From: Marinilabiliales bacterium
GTDB taxonomy: Bacteria; Bacteroidota; Bacteroidia; Bacteroidales; F082
Length of the DNA stretch: 48,546 bases
Direction of reading: 5' to 3'
Assembly: GCA_002869365.1 (NCBI GenBank)
Contig: PKTA01000176.1
Span: 1-48,546, forward strand
This document shows positions 9,529-17,865 of this stretch, piece after piece; position 1 is the stretch's first letter, and each line of letters starts with the position of its first letter. The position numbers and the translations under genes are program-made. The notes under the pieces are model-generated. The model saw only the letters and a program-made list of their open reading frames with translations, was not told the DNA's origin and ran no database searches.

Positions 9529-9898
9529 TTTTTAGAATTTATTAGCGAGGAAGCGATTTTACAATAAAACTACTGTGTAAAAGTGCGATAAATCGTTCAC
9601 TATGATAAAATAAATTTAAAATTTTTGATGTTTATAAATATAACTTCTGTAATATTTGAAAATTGAATATTTGACAAATCTTATATTTTATGCTGAAAAT
9701 ATTTAATTTATAAAGAAATATTATCTTTAAATAATGTTTTGATTTTATCCTGACATTTTTTTACCTTACTTAGTGCTTTATTGAAATTTATTGTTTTATT
9801 TCGATAAAAAGAATGTTAATAAACATTCTAAAAATGTATCTATGACTTGGGTTCATAAAAATTCAGATTTCAAACTTGTTAATACGGTTTAGCATTTT
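9529..9898. other. AT-rich intergenic region before the exopolysaccharide operon
   Basis: 370 bases without a gene. It is very AT-rich and contains a 9-base direct repeat AATATTTGA at 9651-9659 and 9666-9674, a cluster of TTTATAAA-like words, and one perfect palindrome (9810-9829, listed separately). No clean TTTG/TAnnTTTG promoter pair was found close to the start at 9899. The length suggests a long 5' leader or several upstream regulatory sites. Confidence 0.5.
9810..9829. promoter_or_regulatory. Perfect palindrome upstream of the exopolysaccharide operon
   Basis: AGAATGTT-AATA-AACATTCT: an 8-base perfect inverted repeat with a 4-base centre, 69 bases before the first gene of the operon. 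The size and symmetry fit a dimeric repressor or activator site; it could also form a small RNA hairpin. The binding protein is unknown. Confidence 0.45.
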
Positions 9899-11431
9899 AT
9901 GGTAACAACTAAGGTAAAATTATTTATAGGGTTGATGGTTTTCATTACTCTATTATCAACACCTCTTAGTGTTGAAGCACAGGAGAATGTGTTGTACAGC
10001 ACTATTGACAGAGCAAAAGAAATGCGTGATGCCGGTGATTATGAACAGGCAGCAGAAGTATTAAAAAAGTTAGACAATCAAAATCCAGGAAATATTTGGG
10101 TTCAGCGTTTGTATGCGGAAACATTAATATGGCTTAAAGACTACGAAGAAGCCACATTAGTTTACGAAAAAGCAATAAAAATGCATCCGGATGATATGGA
10201 TGTAAAATATGAATTTGCCACGTTTTTATTCAATCTGGGGGAGTATGAAAGAGCACAGGAATTGCTTCTTATTTATACTCAGAAAAATACGAGAGTTGCT
10301 AAAGCCGAAAAACTTTTAGGTACGACCTATTATTATTTAGGTGATTTTCTCCCGGCAGTTGAACATTTGGAAAAATCGCTGGAGTTGAACCCCAACGACA
10401 AAAATACGCTCCAACTTCTTGATGAGGTTTCCCGGATTACAAAACCATGGATAGGTGTAGGTTTTGCATACAGAAATGATTCTCAAAACATAACACAACT
10501 TTTTCCTGCAATTGAAGGTGGCTTGTACAAATCATCATGGTTTAGTCCATCGTTTTATCTTAATGCGCAAAACTTCTCTGTGGACAGTACAGATAATAAC
10601 CAGATAAATTTTGGGGTTCGAAATAGTTTTCTGTTTAGTAAAATTGGATTAAGCGCCAAGTTTGGAGTAGGTGTAAATTATGCATCAAGTATTGATTCTG
10701 TATATCTTCTTTGGGATTTGGCATTACAGCAGAGTTTGTCAGATAATTTAATTATTTCTGCAAAAGCAGAGCGCTCGGCATACACCTACACCATTAGCAG
10801 CGTTAAAAAGCCTATAAATAGCGATAAATATAATCTCTTTGTCGAATGGAAGAAACAAAAAAGTTTGTGGGTAAATATTGGTTATCTGGCAGAGGTTTTC
10901 CCCGATGCCAATAATATACAAACAGCCTATATTTGGGCTTTGAGTCCATCAATGTCATTTTCAATTTTTGAATTACGACTTGGTTATTCATTTAGTTATG
11001 CCAACTCCAAAGAGAGTAGGTATGTAACTGTAAAATCGAAGCAGGATATAATAAATGATTTTAGCGAAGATGAAGCAATTGAAGGAGTTTATAATCCATA
11101 CTATACTCCAAATAAAGAGTTTACAAACTCAGTGCTTGGAAATCTTTTATTAAAACCAAACTCAAATTTAGATATTAGGTTGCATGCTACTGTAGGCATT
11201 TATTCAAGGACTATGAACCCTTACTTTTATCTTGACACCAACAATGCAGGTCAAACAATTATTAAACAGGATTTTTTTCAAGAATCATATACTCCTATGG
11301 ACTTGGGAATAAAAATCAATTATGGTTTGTCAAATGCATTAGATTTGGTTATTTCATATAAATATTTCCAATCTTTCTATTTTAATAGTAATAATATTCA
11401 GTTAGGGTTAAAACTGCGCTTTAATAAATGA
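9899..11431 (+). CDS. TPR and outer-membrane beta-barrel protein (YaiO-like exopolysaccharide export)
   Basis: A 510-residue exported protein. Residues 1-27 form a signal peptide (ending VEAQ). Residues about 35-180 are TPR repeats (AGDYEQAAEVLKKLDNQNPGN; KDYEEATLVYEKAIKMHPDD; LGDFLPAVEHLEKSLELNPND). From about 185 to the C-terminal Phe-Asn-Lys the sequence alternates as in an outer-membrane beta-barrel of the YaiO type, ending in YFNSNNIQLGLKLRF. The TPR-plus-barrel layout parallels PgaA or BcsC, which carry nascent polysaccharide through the periplasm and outer membrane. The stop TGA overlaps the ATG of the GT2 synthase (ATGA), so the two are translationally coupled. Export role is inferred from architecture and context. 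Confidence 0.75.
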   Translation: MVTTKVKLFIGLMVFITLLSTPLSVEAQENVLYSTIDRAKEMRDAGDYEQAAEVLKKLDNQNPGNIWVQRLYAETLIWLKDYEEATLVYEKAIKMHPDDMDVKYEFATFLFNLGEYERAQELLLIYTQKNTRVAKAEKLLGTTYYYLGDFLPAVEHLEKSLELNPNDKNTLQLLDEVSRITKPWIGVGFAYRNDSQNITQLFPAIEGGLYKSSWFSPSFYLNAQNFSVDSTDNNQINFGVRNSFLFSKIGLSAKFGVGVNYASSIDSVYLLWDLALQQSLSDNLIISAKAERSAYTYTISSVKKPINSDKYNLFVEWKKQKSLWVNIGYLAEVFPDANNIQTAYIWALSPSMSFSIFELRLGYSFSYANSKESRYVTVKSKQDIINDFSEDEAIEGVYNPYYTPNKEFTNSVLGNLLLKPNSNLDIRLHATVGIYSRTMNPYFYLDTNNAGQTIIKQDFFQESYTPMDLGIKINYGLSNALDLVISYKYFQSFYFNSNNIQLGLKLRFNK

Positions 11432-13041
11432 ACACAAAACTAAGACATGATTTATGGGTTTTTAAGAAATCAAAGGCCCCCACAAGAACAGATCTGTTTG
11501 TCCTTTTAATATTGGCAATAGTTGGTTTAATTGGTATTTATAATTTAATTGAATGGTGGTTTCAGGCAGAACACATCAGTAATATCGCATTATTTGTAAT
11601 CTTAAGTACCTTTTTCTGGTATGGTATTTTAAGAATAGTATTGATATGGATAAACTATCTTTGGATCAGCAGTCCAATAGAAACTCCTAAGCCTGAAGCA
11701 GGTTTAGATGTTGCCGTTTTTACAACTTCTGCTCCCGGAGAACCCATTTCAATGTTTAAAAATACCTTCAAAGCACTTCAAAATTTAAATTACCCACATA
11801 CCACTTATTTGTTAGATAGTACCGGAGATATCGCATTTAAGGAACTTGCTGAAGAATATGGGGTAGTTTGGTTAGACCTGGCCAATTTACCCGGAGCAAA
11901 AGCCGGAAAAGTAAATAAAGCATTAGAACTTACCAAAGAAGAATTCATCCTTATTTTAGATCCTGATCATATTGTTTTCCCCAATTTTTTAGATGAAACC
12001 TTAGGTTTTTTTAAGGATGAAAAAGTGGGTTTTGTTCAGGTTAATCAAGGCTACTACAATCAGTATCGTTCGTTTGTTGCAAAAGGTGCAGCAGAACAAA
12101 CCTATACTTTCTACGGACCTACTCAAATGGGATTATTTGGTTACAATGGAGCGGTAGCCATTGGTGCTAATTGCACCTTTCGTCGTAAGACCTTTGAAAG
12201 TATTGGAGGACATGCTCAGGGCTTAGCCGAAGATTTGCAGACTTCCATAAGAATTCATGCAAAAGGATGGAAATCGGTTTACAATCCGGTAATTGTTAGC
12301 AGAGGTTTAGTGCCCGAAGATTTTGCATCATTTAGTAAGCAGCAGTTAAAATGGTCACGAGGCGTTTTCGAATTATTATTTGATGAAATTCCATATGCCC
12401 TGAAAGATCTAAATTTTTGGCAAAAAGTTTCGTATTTGTCCATTGGAACTTATTATCTCTTTGGAGCGATAAATTCATTCTTTATCATTATTCCATTTTT
12501 TTATTTTTTCCTCAAAATTGTTCCGGCCAATATGGATATTATTGAATTTGTGGAATTAGGCTCGGTTATATTAATTGCGGCAACGGCAATTTACGCTTAT
12601 GCCCAACGTTTTTTAACCGACAAAGAAACTGAAAGAGGATTTCACTGGCGAGGGATGATTTTAAAATATGCTACTATTCCTGCTTTTGTTTATGCCTTTG
12701 CTTTAACTTTATTGAAAAAAAGAATTCCATATATACCAACAGCAAAAACGGCAGTAAGAAATTTCATGAACCCTTTTGTATTACCTTTAATATTCTATGT
12801 TGTTTTGTTTCTATCTACTGTTGTTGGTGTGTATATTAACAGAAGGTATTTTGTTCCGGAAAGTGAATTATTATTTACTCAACAGCAAACCTGGGGCATG
12901 TTAGGATTTTCATTTATAGTTTTTATTCAGTCTGTTGGAGGACTGTGGGCTGCTTATTCAGCTGTTAAAATAAAACCTGAAGATGCATGGAGCAGAATTA
13001 ATGTTAAAGAGGATAAAACAATTGAAGTTATTGATAAATAG
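11428..13041 (+). CDS. Processive family 2 glycosyltransferase (cellulose/PNAG synthase-like)
   Basis: A 537-residue inner-membrane polysaccharide synthase. Two membrane helices lie at about 22-45 and 52-80. The catalytic domain follows with the D,D,D,QxxxW pattern of processive GT2 enzymes: Asp130 (LLDST), DPD at 178-180, the acidic AED at 267-269, and QQLKW at 305-309. Four or more further helices follow (about 335-360, 372-390, 410-425, 455-475, 495-515), as in BcsA channels. No PilZ domain is present: the protein ends about 20 residues after the last helix, so any c-di-GMP control would need another protein. It is coupled to the export barrel upstream and followed by nucleotide-sugar genes. 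The polymer it makes is unknown. Confidence 0.85.
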   Translation: MNTKLRHDLWVFKKSKAPTRTDLFVLLILAIVGLIGIYNLIEWWFQAEHISNIALFVILSTFFWYGILRIVLIWINYLWISSPIETPKPEAGLDVAVFTTSAPGEPISMFKNTFKALQNLNYPHTTYLLDSTGDIAFKELAEEYGVVWLDLANLPGAKAGKVNKALELTKEEFILILDPDHIVFPNFLDETLGFFKDEKVGFVQVNQGYYNQYRSFVAKGAAEQTYTFYGPTQMGLFGYNGAVAIGANCTFRRKTFESIGGHAQGLAEDLQTSIRIHAKGWKSVYNPVIVSRGLVPEDFASFSKQQLKWSRGVFELLFDEIPYALKDLNFWQKVSYLSIGTYYLFGAINSFFIIIPFFYFFLKIVPANMDIIEFVELGSVILIAATAIYAYAQRFLTDKETERGFHWRGMILKYATIPAFVYAFALTLLKKRIPYIPTAKTAVRNFMNPFVLPLIFYVVLFLSTVVGVYINRRYFVPESELLFTQQQTWGMLGFSFIVFIQSVGGLWAAYSAVKIKPEDAWSRINVKEDKTIEVIDK

Positions 13042-13088
13042 AAAACTTGAGAAACCAGGTTTTTCTAAAAACTTAAAATATTAAAAAA

Positions 13089-13865
13089 ATGAAGACATTA
13101 TTATTAGCAGGTGGTTTTGGAACCAGATTTAGCGAAGAAACTGAACTAAAACCCAAACCAATGATAAATATAGGACCTAACCCTATCCTCTGGCATATTA
13201 TGAAAATATATTCTCATTATGGCTTTAACGACTTTGTGGTTTTATTAGGTTATAAGGGATATGTAATAAAAGAATATTTTGTTAATTATTTTATGCATCA
13301 GAGTGATCTGGAAATAGATTTATCAACTAATAAAATAAAAATTTTAAATACCAAAACGGAACCTTGGAAAATAACACTTTTGGACACAGGGCTTGATACT
13401 ATGACGGGAGGAAGAATCCTGCAAGCCAAAGATGTTGTAGGTGATGAAAGCTTCATGTTAACGTATGGTGATGGTGTTGGAAATGTGAACATTAAAGAGT
13501 TAGTAGATTATCATAAAAATCATGGAAAAGCTGTTACGATGACAACTGTTCAGCCTGAAGGTCGTTTTGGAGGTGTTTCATTCGACAAAAAAACCGGTTT
13601 AGTTGATGAGTTCATGGAAAAACCTGTTGGAGATGGAGGTTGGATTAATTCTGGGTTTTTTGTGTGCGAACCAAAAGCATTTGATTATATAAAAGATGGT
13701 AAGAGTACTATTTGGGAAAGAGAACCTTTAGAAAACCTAGCTGAAGATGGAGAGCTTTTTTCTTATAAACATCATGGTTTTTGGAAGCCAATGGATACTC
13801 AAAGAGATAATAAGCAACTTAATGATATGTGGTATCAAAATAAGGCATTATGGAAAACTTGGTAG
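13089..13865 (+). CDS. rfbF: Glucose-1-phosphate cytidylyltransferase (RfbF)
   Basis: A 258-residue nucleotidyltransferase making CDP-glucose from glucose 1-phosphate and CTP, the first step to CDP-activated 6-deoxy and dideoxy sugars. The N-terminal LLAGGFGTRF loop, KPKPMINIGPNPILWHIMKIYSHYG, the LTYGDGVGNVN acidic motif and KPMDTQRDN near the end are typical of RfbF, and length matches. It starts 47 bases after the synthase and overlaps the next gene by 16 bases. The weak imperfect stem in the preceding spacer (around 13050-13068) may tune expression, but I do not rely on it. Confidence 0.95.
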   Translation: MKTLLLAGGFGTRFSEETELKPKPMINIGPNPILWHIMKIYSHYGFNDFVVLLGYKGYVIKEYFVNYFMHQSDLEIDLSTNKIKILNTKTEPWKITLLDTGLDTMTGGRILQAKDVVGDESFMLTYGDGVGNVNIKELVDYHKNHGKAVTMTTVQPEGRFGGVSFDKKTGLVDEFMEKPVGDGGWINSGFFVCEPKAFDYIKDGKSTIWEREPLENLAEDGELFSYKHHGFWKPMDTQRDNKQLNDMWYQNKALWKTW

Positions 13866-14968
13866 ACTTTAAGGAATTGTTCGGTGGTGTTTATAAAAAC
13901 AAAAATGTCCTTATTACCGGGCATACCGGATTTAAAGGTTCATGGTTAGCACTTTGGTTAAATAAAATGGGAGCCAATGTTTTTGGCTTTGCATTAAAAA
14001 ACGAGGATTCACCAAATCATATCGATTTATTGAACATCCCAATTAAACAAAAATATGGCGATATTAGGGTATTGGGAGAACTGCAGAATTATCTAAAGGA
14101 AATTCAGCCCGACATAGTATTTCACCTGGCTGCTCAGGCTTTAGTTAAGAAATCGTATTTAGATCCCATTGAAACATACTCAACCAATGTAATGGGAACT
14201 CTTAATGTGTTCGAGGCTTGCAAAAAAACACCATCAGTAAAAGCAATTGTAAATGTTACCAGTGATAAGTGTTATGAAAATCAGGAATGGCATTGGGGAT
14301 ACAGAGAAAATGAACCTATGGGTGGTTTCGACCCCTACAGTGCCTCAAAAGCCTGTTCTGAAATATTGACTTCTTCCTACAGAAATTCTTATTTTAATAT
14401 TGATAATTATAAATCAACACATGAGGTTTTAGTAGCAAGTGGAAGAGCCGGTAACGTTATTGGAGGTGGTGATTGGGCTGCCGACAGATTAATTCCTGAT
14501 ATTGTTAAAGCAACATCCCGTAATGAGGTGGTAAAAATCAGAAACCCTAAAGCTACTCGTCCGTGGCAACATGTTTTGGAGCCTTTGAGCGGGTATCTTA
14601 CGCTAGGGTGGAAACTTTTAAATCAAAATAAGGACTATGCTGAAGCATGGAATTTTGGACCTGATATGCAGAGCAATTTACCCGTTAATGAGATTGCAGA
14701 ATTATCGAAAAAACAATGGAACGATATTCAAATTGAATTCAGTAAAGACCCAAATGACCAACATGAAGCACATTTACTCATGCTGGAATGTTCGAAGGCA
14801 AATAAGTTACTAAAGTGGAAACCTGTTTGGGGAATTGACAGAACTTTGGAAAAAACCATCGGATGGTATAGGGATTATTATAATTCCGGAAAAGTTGAAA
14901 CAGAAAAAGATATTGCAGATTATGTTAAAGATGCATTCAAATCAAACATTTCATGGGCAACACATTAA
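13850..14968 (+). CDS. rfbG: CDP-glucose 4,6-dehydratase (RfbG)
   Basis: A 372-residue extended SDR enzyme converting CDP-glucose to CDP-4-keto-6-deoxyglucose with bound NAD+. The GHTGFKGSWLALWL nucleotide-binding loop is at about 24-37. VNVTSDKCYEN contains the conserved TSDKCY block of sugar dehydratases, and YSASKACSE carries the Tyr-x-x-x-Lys catalytic pair. GRAGNVIGGGDWA and RPWQHVLEPL are also RfbG-specific. Its start lies inside the end of rfbF (16-base overlap), and its end overlaps the next gene by 16 bases, so the three sugar genes are tightly coupled. Confidence 0.95.
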   Translation: MENLVDFKELFGGVYKNKNVLITGHTGFKGSWLALWLNKMGANVFGFALKNEDSPNHIDLLNIPIKQKYGDIRVLGELQNYLKEIQPDIVFHLAAQALVKKSYLDPIETYSTNVMGTLNVFEACKKTPSVKAIVNVTSDKCYENQEWHWGYRENEPMGGFDPYSASKACSEILTSSYRNSYFNIDNYKSTHEVLVASGRAGNVIGGGDWAADRLIPDIVKATSRNEVVKIRNPKATRPWQHVLEPLSGYLTLGWKLLNQNKDYAEAWNFGPDMQSNLPVNEIAELSKKQWNDIQIEFSKDPNDQHEAHLLMLECSKANKLLKWKPVWGIDRTLEKTIGWYRDYYNSGKVETEKDIADYVKDAFKSNISWATH

Positions 14969-15858
14969 AAAATAAAAAAATATTAGTAACTGGTGGAAAA
15001 GGGTATTTAGGTTCTTTCCTGGTAGAATCTCTTAGGGAGAAAGGTGCTGATATTTATATTATTTCTATTGAAGCAGAAAACAGTGATCACAATTTTCCAA
15101 TTGATATTACTAATTTTGATGCTTTGGATGCTGTAATTAAAAAAATACAACCAGATATAGTTTACCATTTGGCAGCAAGCATCAGCAGGAATAGAGATTT
15201 TGGGATTTTCGATAATATGCTGAAAGTAAATGTTAACGGGACATTCAACCTTTTGAAATCATTATTGGGAACAAATTGTCAGCAGTTTATTTTTACTTCT
15301 TCAAGTGAAATTTATGGCAATAACGTATCTCCTTTCCATGAAGATCTTGTGCCGATGCCGGTTTCACCATATTCGGCTACCAAAGTTATGGCCGAAAACT
15401 TAATTAAGACATTTAGCCAGCAGTACAATAAAAACTATACTATTTTAAGACTTTTCAATTTCTTTGGCGAAAATATGTCAGATGACTTTTTTATCTCTCA
15501 AATGGTAAACTCGTTAAAAAAAGGTCAGGATTTTTTAATGACAAAAGGAGAACAAACCAGAGATTTTCTTTATGTAAAAGATGTCGTATCAGCCTTAACA
15601 ATTGTTGCAGAAAATACTAACGCATATAATGATACTTTTAATGTTTGTAGTGGAAAAGGAACTTCCCTGTCCTCTTTAGCATCTGTTGTTAATAAGCAGG
15701 TTAAAACAAGGGCCACTGTAAAACTTGGTGCGCTTCCATATCGTGAAAATGAGGTTTGGGAGATGATAGGTAGTTCAGTTAAAATAAAAGAAAAACTCGG
15801 GTTTATTCCTGAGCATACTCTGAGTGAAGGATTGGAAAGATTGATTAATAGTAAGTAA
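14953..15858 (+). CDS. NAD(P)-dependent SDR enzyme acting on a nucleotide sugar
   Basis: A 301-residue extended SDR family protein. The NAD(P)-binding loop is VTGGKGYLGSFL, the LAASISRNRDF segment follows beta-4, and the catalytic Tyr-Lys pair is in YSATKVMAENL. The position directly after rfbFG makes CDP-4-keto-6-deoxyglucose the likely substrate, so it could be a 4-ketoreductase (RfbJ/CDP-abequose-synthase-like) or an epimerase. The genes for 3-deoxygenation (ascarylose E1/E3) are not in the window, which argues for a plain CDP-6-deoxyhexose rather than a 3,6-dideoxyhexose. Family call is firm; the reaction is inference. Confidence 0.75.
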   Translation: MGNTLKNKKILVTGGKGYLGSFLVESLREKGADIYIISIEAENSDHNFPIDITNFDALDAVIKKIQPDIVYHLAASISRNRDFGIFDNMLKVNVNGTFNLLKSLLGTNCQQFIFTSSSEIYGNNVSPFHEDLVPMPVSPYSATKVMAENLIKTFSQQYNKNYTILRLFNFFGENMSDDFFISQMVNSLKKGQDFLMTKGEQTRDFLYVKDVVSALTIVAENTNAYNDTFNVCSGKGTSLSSLASVVNKQVKTRATVKLGALPYRENEVWEMIGSSVKIKEKLGFIPEHTLSEGLERLINSK

Positions 15859-15873
15859 TAAACCTATTTTTAA

Positions 15874-17055
15874 ATGGATAAATTATTGAATAAAATACCA
15901 CGTATTGTTTATGTCATTCTAGCTTTAGTTTTTGGTTTTTTAATTGTGATGGTTCTTTCAACTATAAGTAAAGATTCTTCAGGACCCATCGGGACTCTAT
16001 TAAATAAAACAGAAGCTTTGATTATTGATGTGGAAGAAAGTTTTATTTTGCAAGAACGGGAACATAAGAGATCTGATAAACTCAAGTGGTTTACATCCAT
16101 AAGAGATGATAAATCAAAATTGATAAACTCAAAAATCATTCTGCTTGGTGCTTCTGATAATACTCAGATTGATTCCTACGAAAGGATAATTGATTTGGAA
16201 GATAGTTTGCATTTAACTTTTCCAATTATTCATATTTACAAAGCCTGGGGTGAAAAGAGACAGCATCAATTCCCCAAGACGGAAGCCGAGACTATTTATG
16301 AACTGGGGTCTATTCCAATGGTTACATGGGAGCCCTGGCTCAGTATTTTTTCCGTTGAAAACTTTCCAAACATTGAACCTTCTATTGAAAAACGCAATAA
16401 AGGATCCATGGCATCAATTGCCCGGGGAGATTATGATAGTTATATTATTAAATGGGCATTGGAGGCAAAAGAATTTGCACATCCTATTTACCTAAGATTC
16501 GGGCATGAAATGAACGATCCTTATCATTATCCGTGGGGGCCGCAAAATAATTTAGCGCAAGATTATGTAAAAGCATATCAGCATGTTTTTGAAATATTTG
16601 AAAACAATCAGGTTGAAAATATAATCTGGCTATGGAATCCGCACCTCTCTTACAACTTTGAAGATTATTATCCGGGCGATAAATATGTGGATGTAATTTC
16701 ATTCGGGGTACTGAATTTCGGAACTGCTCTTGTCTGGAGTAAATGGTGGAGTTTTACAGAATTATTATCCAACAGTTATGATGTTCTTCTTAAGTTAAAC
16801 AAACCAATGATGATATCAGAGTTTGGCTCATTAAGTGTTGGTGGAGATAGATCGGAATGGTTTAAGGATGCTCTAATTGAAATTGCTAAAGATTATCCGG
16901 CTATAAATTCAATTATTTTCTTTCATTATTCAAATGAAAACAGTACTGACAAAGCCCTTGATTGGTACATCGTTGAAGATATGAAGGTTACAGACGAACT
17001 AATCCGTCAAATGAAAAAATGGCCAGACTCTATTAAACCACCAAAACAACCTTAG
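15874..17055 (+). CDS. Membrane-anchored GH26-like glycoside hydrolase
   Basis: A 393-residue protein with one N-terminal membrane helix (about 11-30) and a periplasm-facing domain resembling glycoside hydrolase family 26 (beta-mannanases, lichenases and related (beta/alpha)8 barrels). The acid/base motif is RFGHEMND (Glu212) and the nucleophile motif is SEFGS (Glu316); WEPW (152-155) and IIWLWNPH (250-257) fit the barrel strands. It starts 15 bases after the SDR gene and its stop lies in a terminator hairpin, so it belongs to the exopolysaccharide operon. Periplasmic hydrolases in synthase-dependent systems trim or clear misdirected polymer, which is the likely role. Polymer linkage is unknown. 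Confidence 0.75.
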   Translation: MDKLLNKIPRIVYVILALVFGFLIVMVLSTISKDSSGPIGTLLNKTEALIIDVEESFILQEREHKRSDKLKWFTSIRDDKSKLINSKIILLGASDNTQIDSYERIIDLEDSLHLTFPIIHIYKAWGEKRQHQFPKTEAETIYELGSIPMVTWEPWLSIFSVENFPNIEPSIEKRNKGSMASIARGDYDSYIIKWALEAKEFAHPIYLRFGHEMNDPYHYPWGPQNNLAQDYVKAYQHVFEIFENNQVENIIWLWNPHLSYNFEDYYPGDKYVDVISFGVLNFGTALVWSKWWSFTELLSNSYDVLLKLNKPMMISEFGSLSVGGDRSEWFKDALIEIAKDYPAINSIIFFHYSNENSTDKALDWYIVEDMKVTDELIRQMKKWPDSIKPPKQP

Positions 17056-17070
17056 ATAATAGGTTGTTTT
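17043..17070. terminator. Perfect 10-bp hairpin terminator at the end of the exopolysaccharide operon
   Basis: AAAACAACCT (17043-17052) and AGGTTGTTTT (17061-17070) are exact reverse complements around an 8-base loop. The stem has A and T runs at its base on both sides, so it can act in both directions between these convergent genes. The loop begins with the TAG stop codon (17053-17055) of the GH26-like gene. Confidence 0.75.
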
Positions 17071-17167
17071 ATGCTAATTAAAAATTTTTGGATAATTAAT
17101 AAAAACGCTAAACCAGATTTAGGGAAGTTCAAAAACTCATTACTCATAACTGAATTTAAGAAATCGC

Positions 17168-17779
17168 CTACTTAACTTTTAAGTCGAGCATTTTTTCATT
17201 TTCAATAAAGGCTTCAAAATGATCATCAATTTTTATTGGGCCCACTCCCACTGGTGTTCCGGTAAAAATCAAATCCCCAAGTTTTAGGGTAATAAATTGT
17301 GATAAGTAGGAAATAATATGATTAAAATTAAAAATCATATCAGACGAATTTCCGGCTTGCCTTTGCTCACCATTAACTTTTAAGGAGAAATTGATATTAT
17401 TTAAGTCCTCAAATTCTGATATTTTTTTAAAAGATCCCACAGGCGCTGAATTATCAAAGGCTTTTGCAATTTCCCAGGGAAGCCCCTTTTTTTTGCATTC
17501 ACTCTGCAGGTCTCTTGCAGTTAGGTCGAGGCCAATGCCTATTTCGTCATAATATTTATTAGCAAATCTCTCTTCGATATGTCTCCCGTTTTTTGAGATT
17601 TTTATTACCAGTTCTGTTTCATAATGGATATCCTTACTAAACTCGGGATAGAAAAAAGGATTATGCTTTTGAATTAGCGCTGTATCCGGTTTCATAAAAA
17701 ATACCGGCACCTTTGGTACAGGGTTATTTAATTCTTTGGCGTGATCGATATAATTTCTGCCAATACAAATAATTTTCAT
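17168..17779 (-). CDS. Fumarylacetoacetate hydrolase family protein
   Basis: A 203-residue FAH-family enzyme, cytoplasmic and metal-dependent. Members include acylpyruvate hydrolases and oxaloacetate decarboxylases/tautomerases. The start MKIICIGRNYIDHAKEL and the FFMKPDTAL loop are typical of the YcgM-like subfamily. Metal ligands are visible as the two Glu in HYETELV (residues 53-59) and the Asp in GLDLTARDLQ; GDLIFTGTPVGVGPI is the C-terminal signature. The compact length fits single-domain members. It follows the exonuclease gene on the same strand after an 86-base spacer that holds a large inverted repeat abutting the start codon. The exact substrate cannot be read from sequence. Confidence 0.88.
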   Translation of the reverse strand: MKIICIGRNYIDHAKELNNPVPKVPVFFMKPDTALIQKHNPFFYPEFSKDIHYETELVIKISKNGRHIEERFANKYYDEIGIGLDLTARDLQSECKKKGLPWEIAKAFDNSAPVGSFKKISEFEDLNNINFSLKVNGEQRQAGNSSDMIFNFNHIISYLSQFITLKLGDLIFTGTPVGVGPIKIDDHFEAFIENEKMLDLKVK

Positions 17780-17835
17780 CTGTTTAAAATTTTATAATTA
17801 TATACTAATGAGGCAATTACAAAATTTTAAAACAG
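17780..17835 (-). promoter_or_regulatory. 20-bp inverted repeat abutting the FAH start codon
   Basis: Positions 17780-17799 and 17815-17835 are near-perfect reverse complements (one single-base bulge and one mismatch that becomes a G-U pair in the minus-strand RNA) around a 15-base loop. In transcription order the structure lies after the exonuclease gene and ends immediately before the FAH gene's ATG (17777-17779). It is built mostly of A and T. It could be a weak terminator or a hairpin that hides the translation start. Confidence 0.5.
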
Positions 17836-17865
17836 ACGCAACCGCTTCACTTTCATAATATTTAT

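Noticed and set aside
9810..9829. Rex operator before the exopolysaccharide operon
   Set aside because: The dyad has TGTT-AATA-AACA with the wrong half-site sequence; kept only as a palindrome of unknown function.
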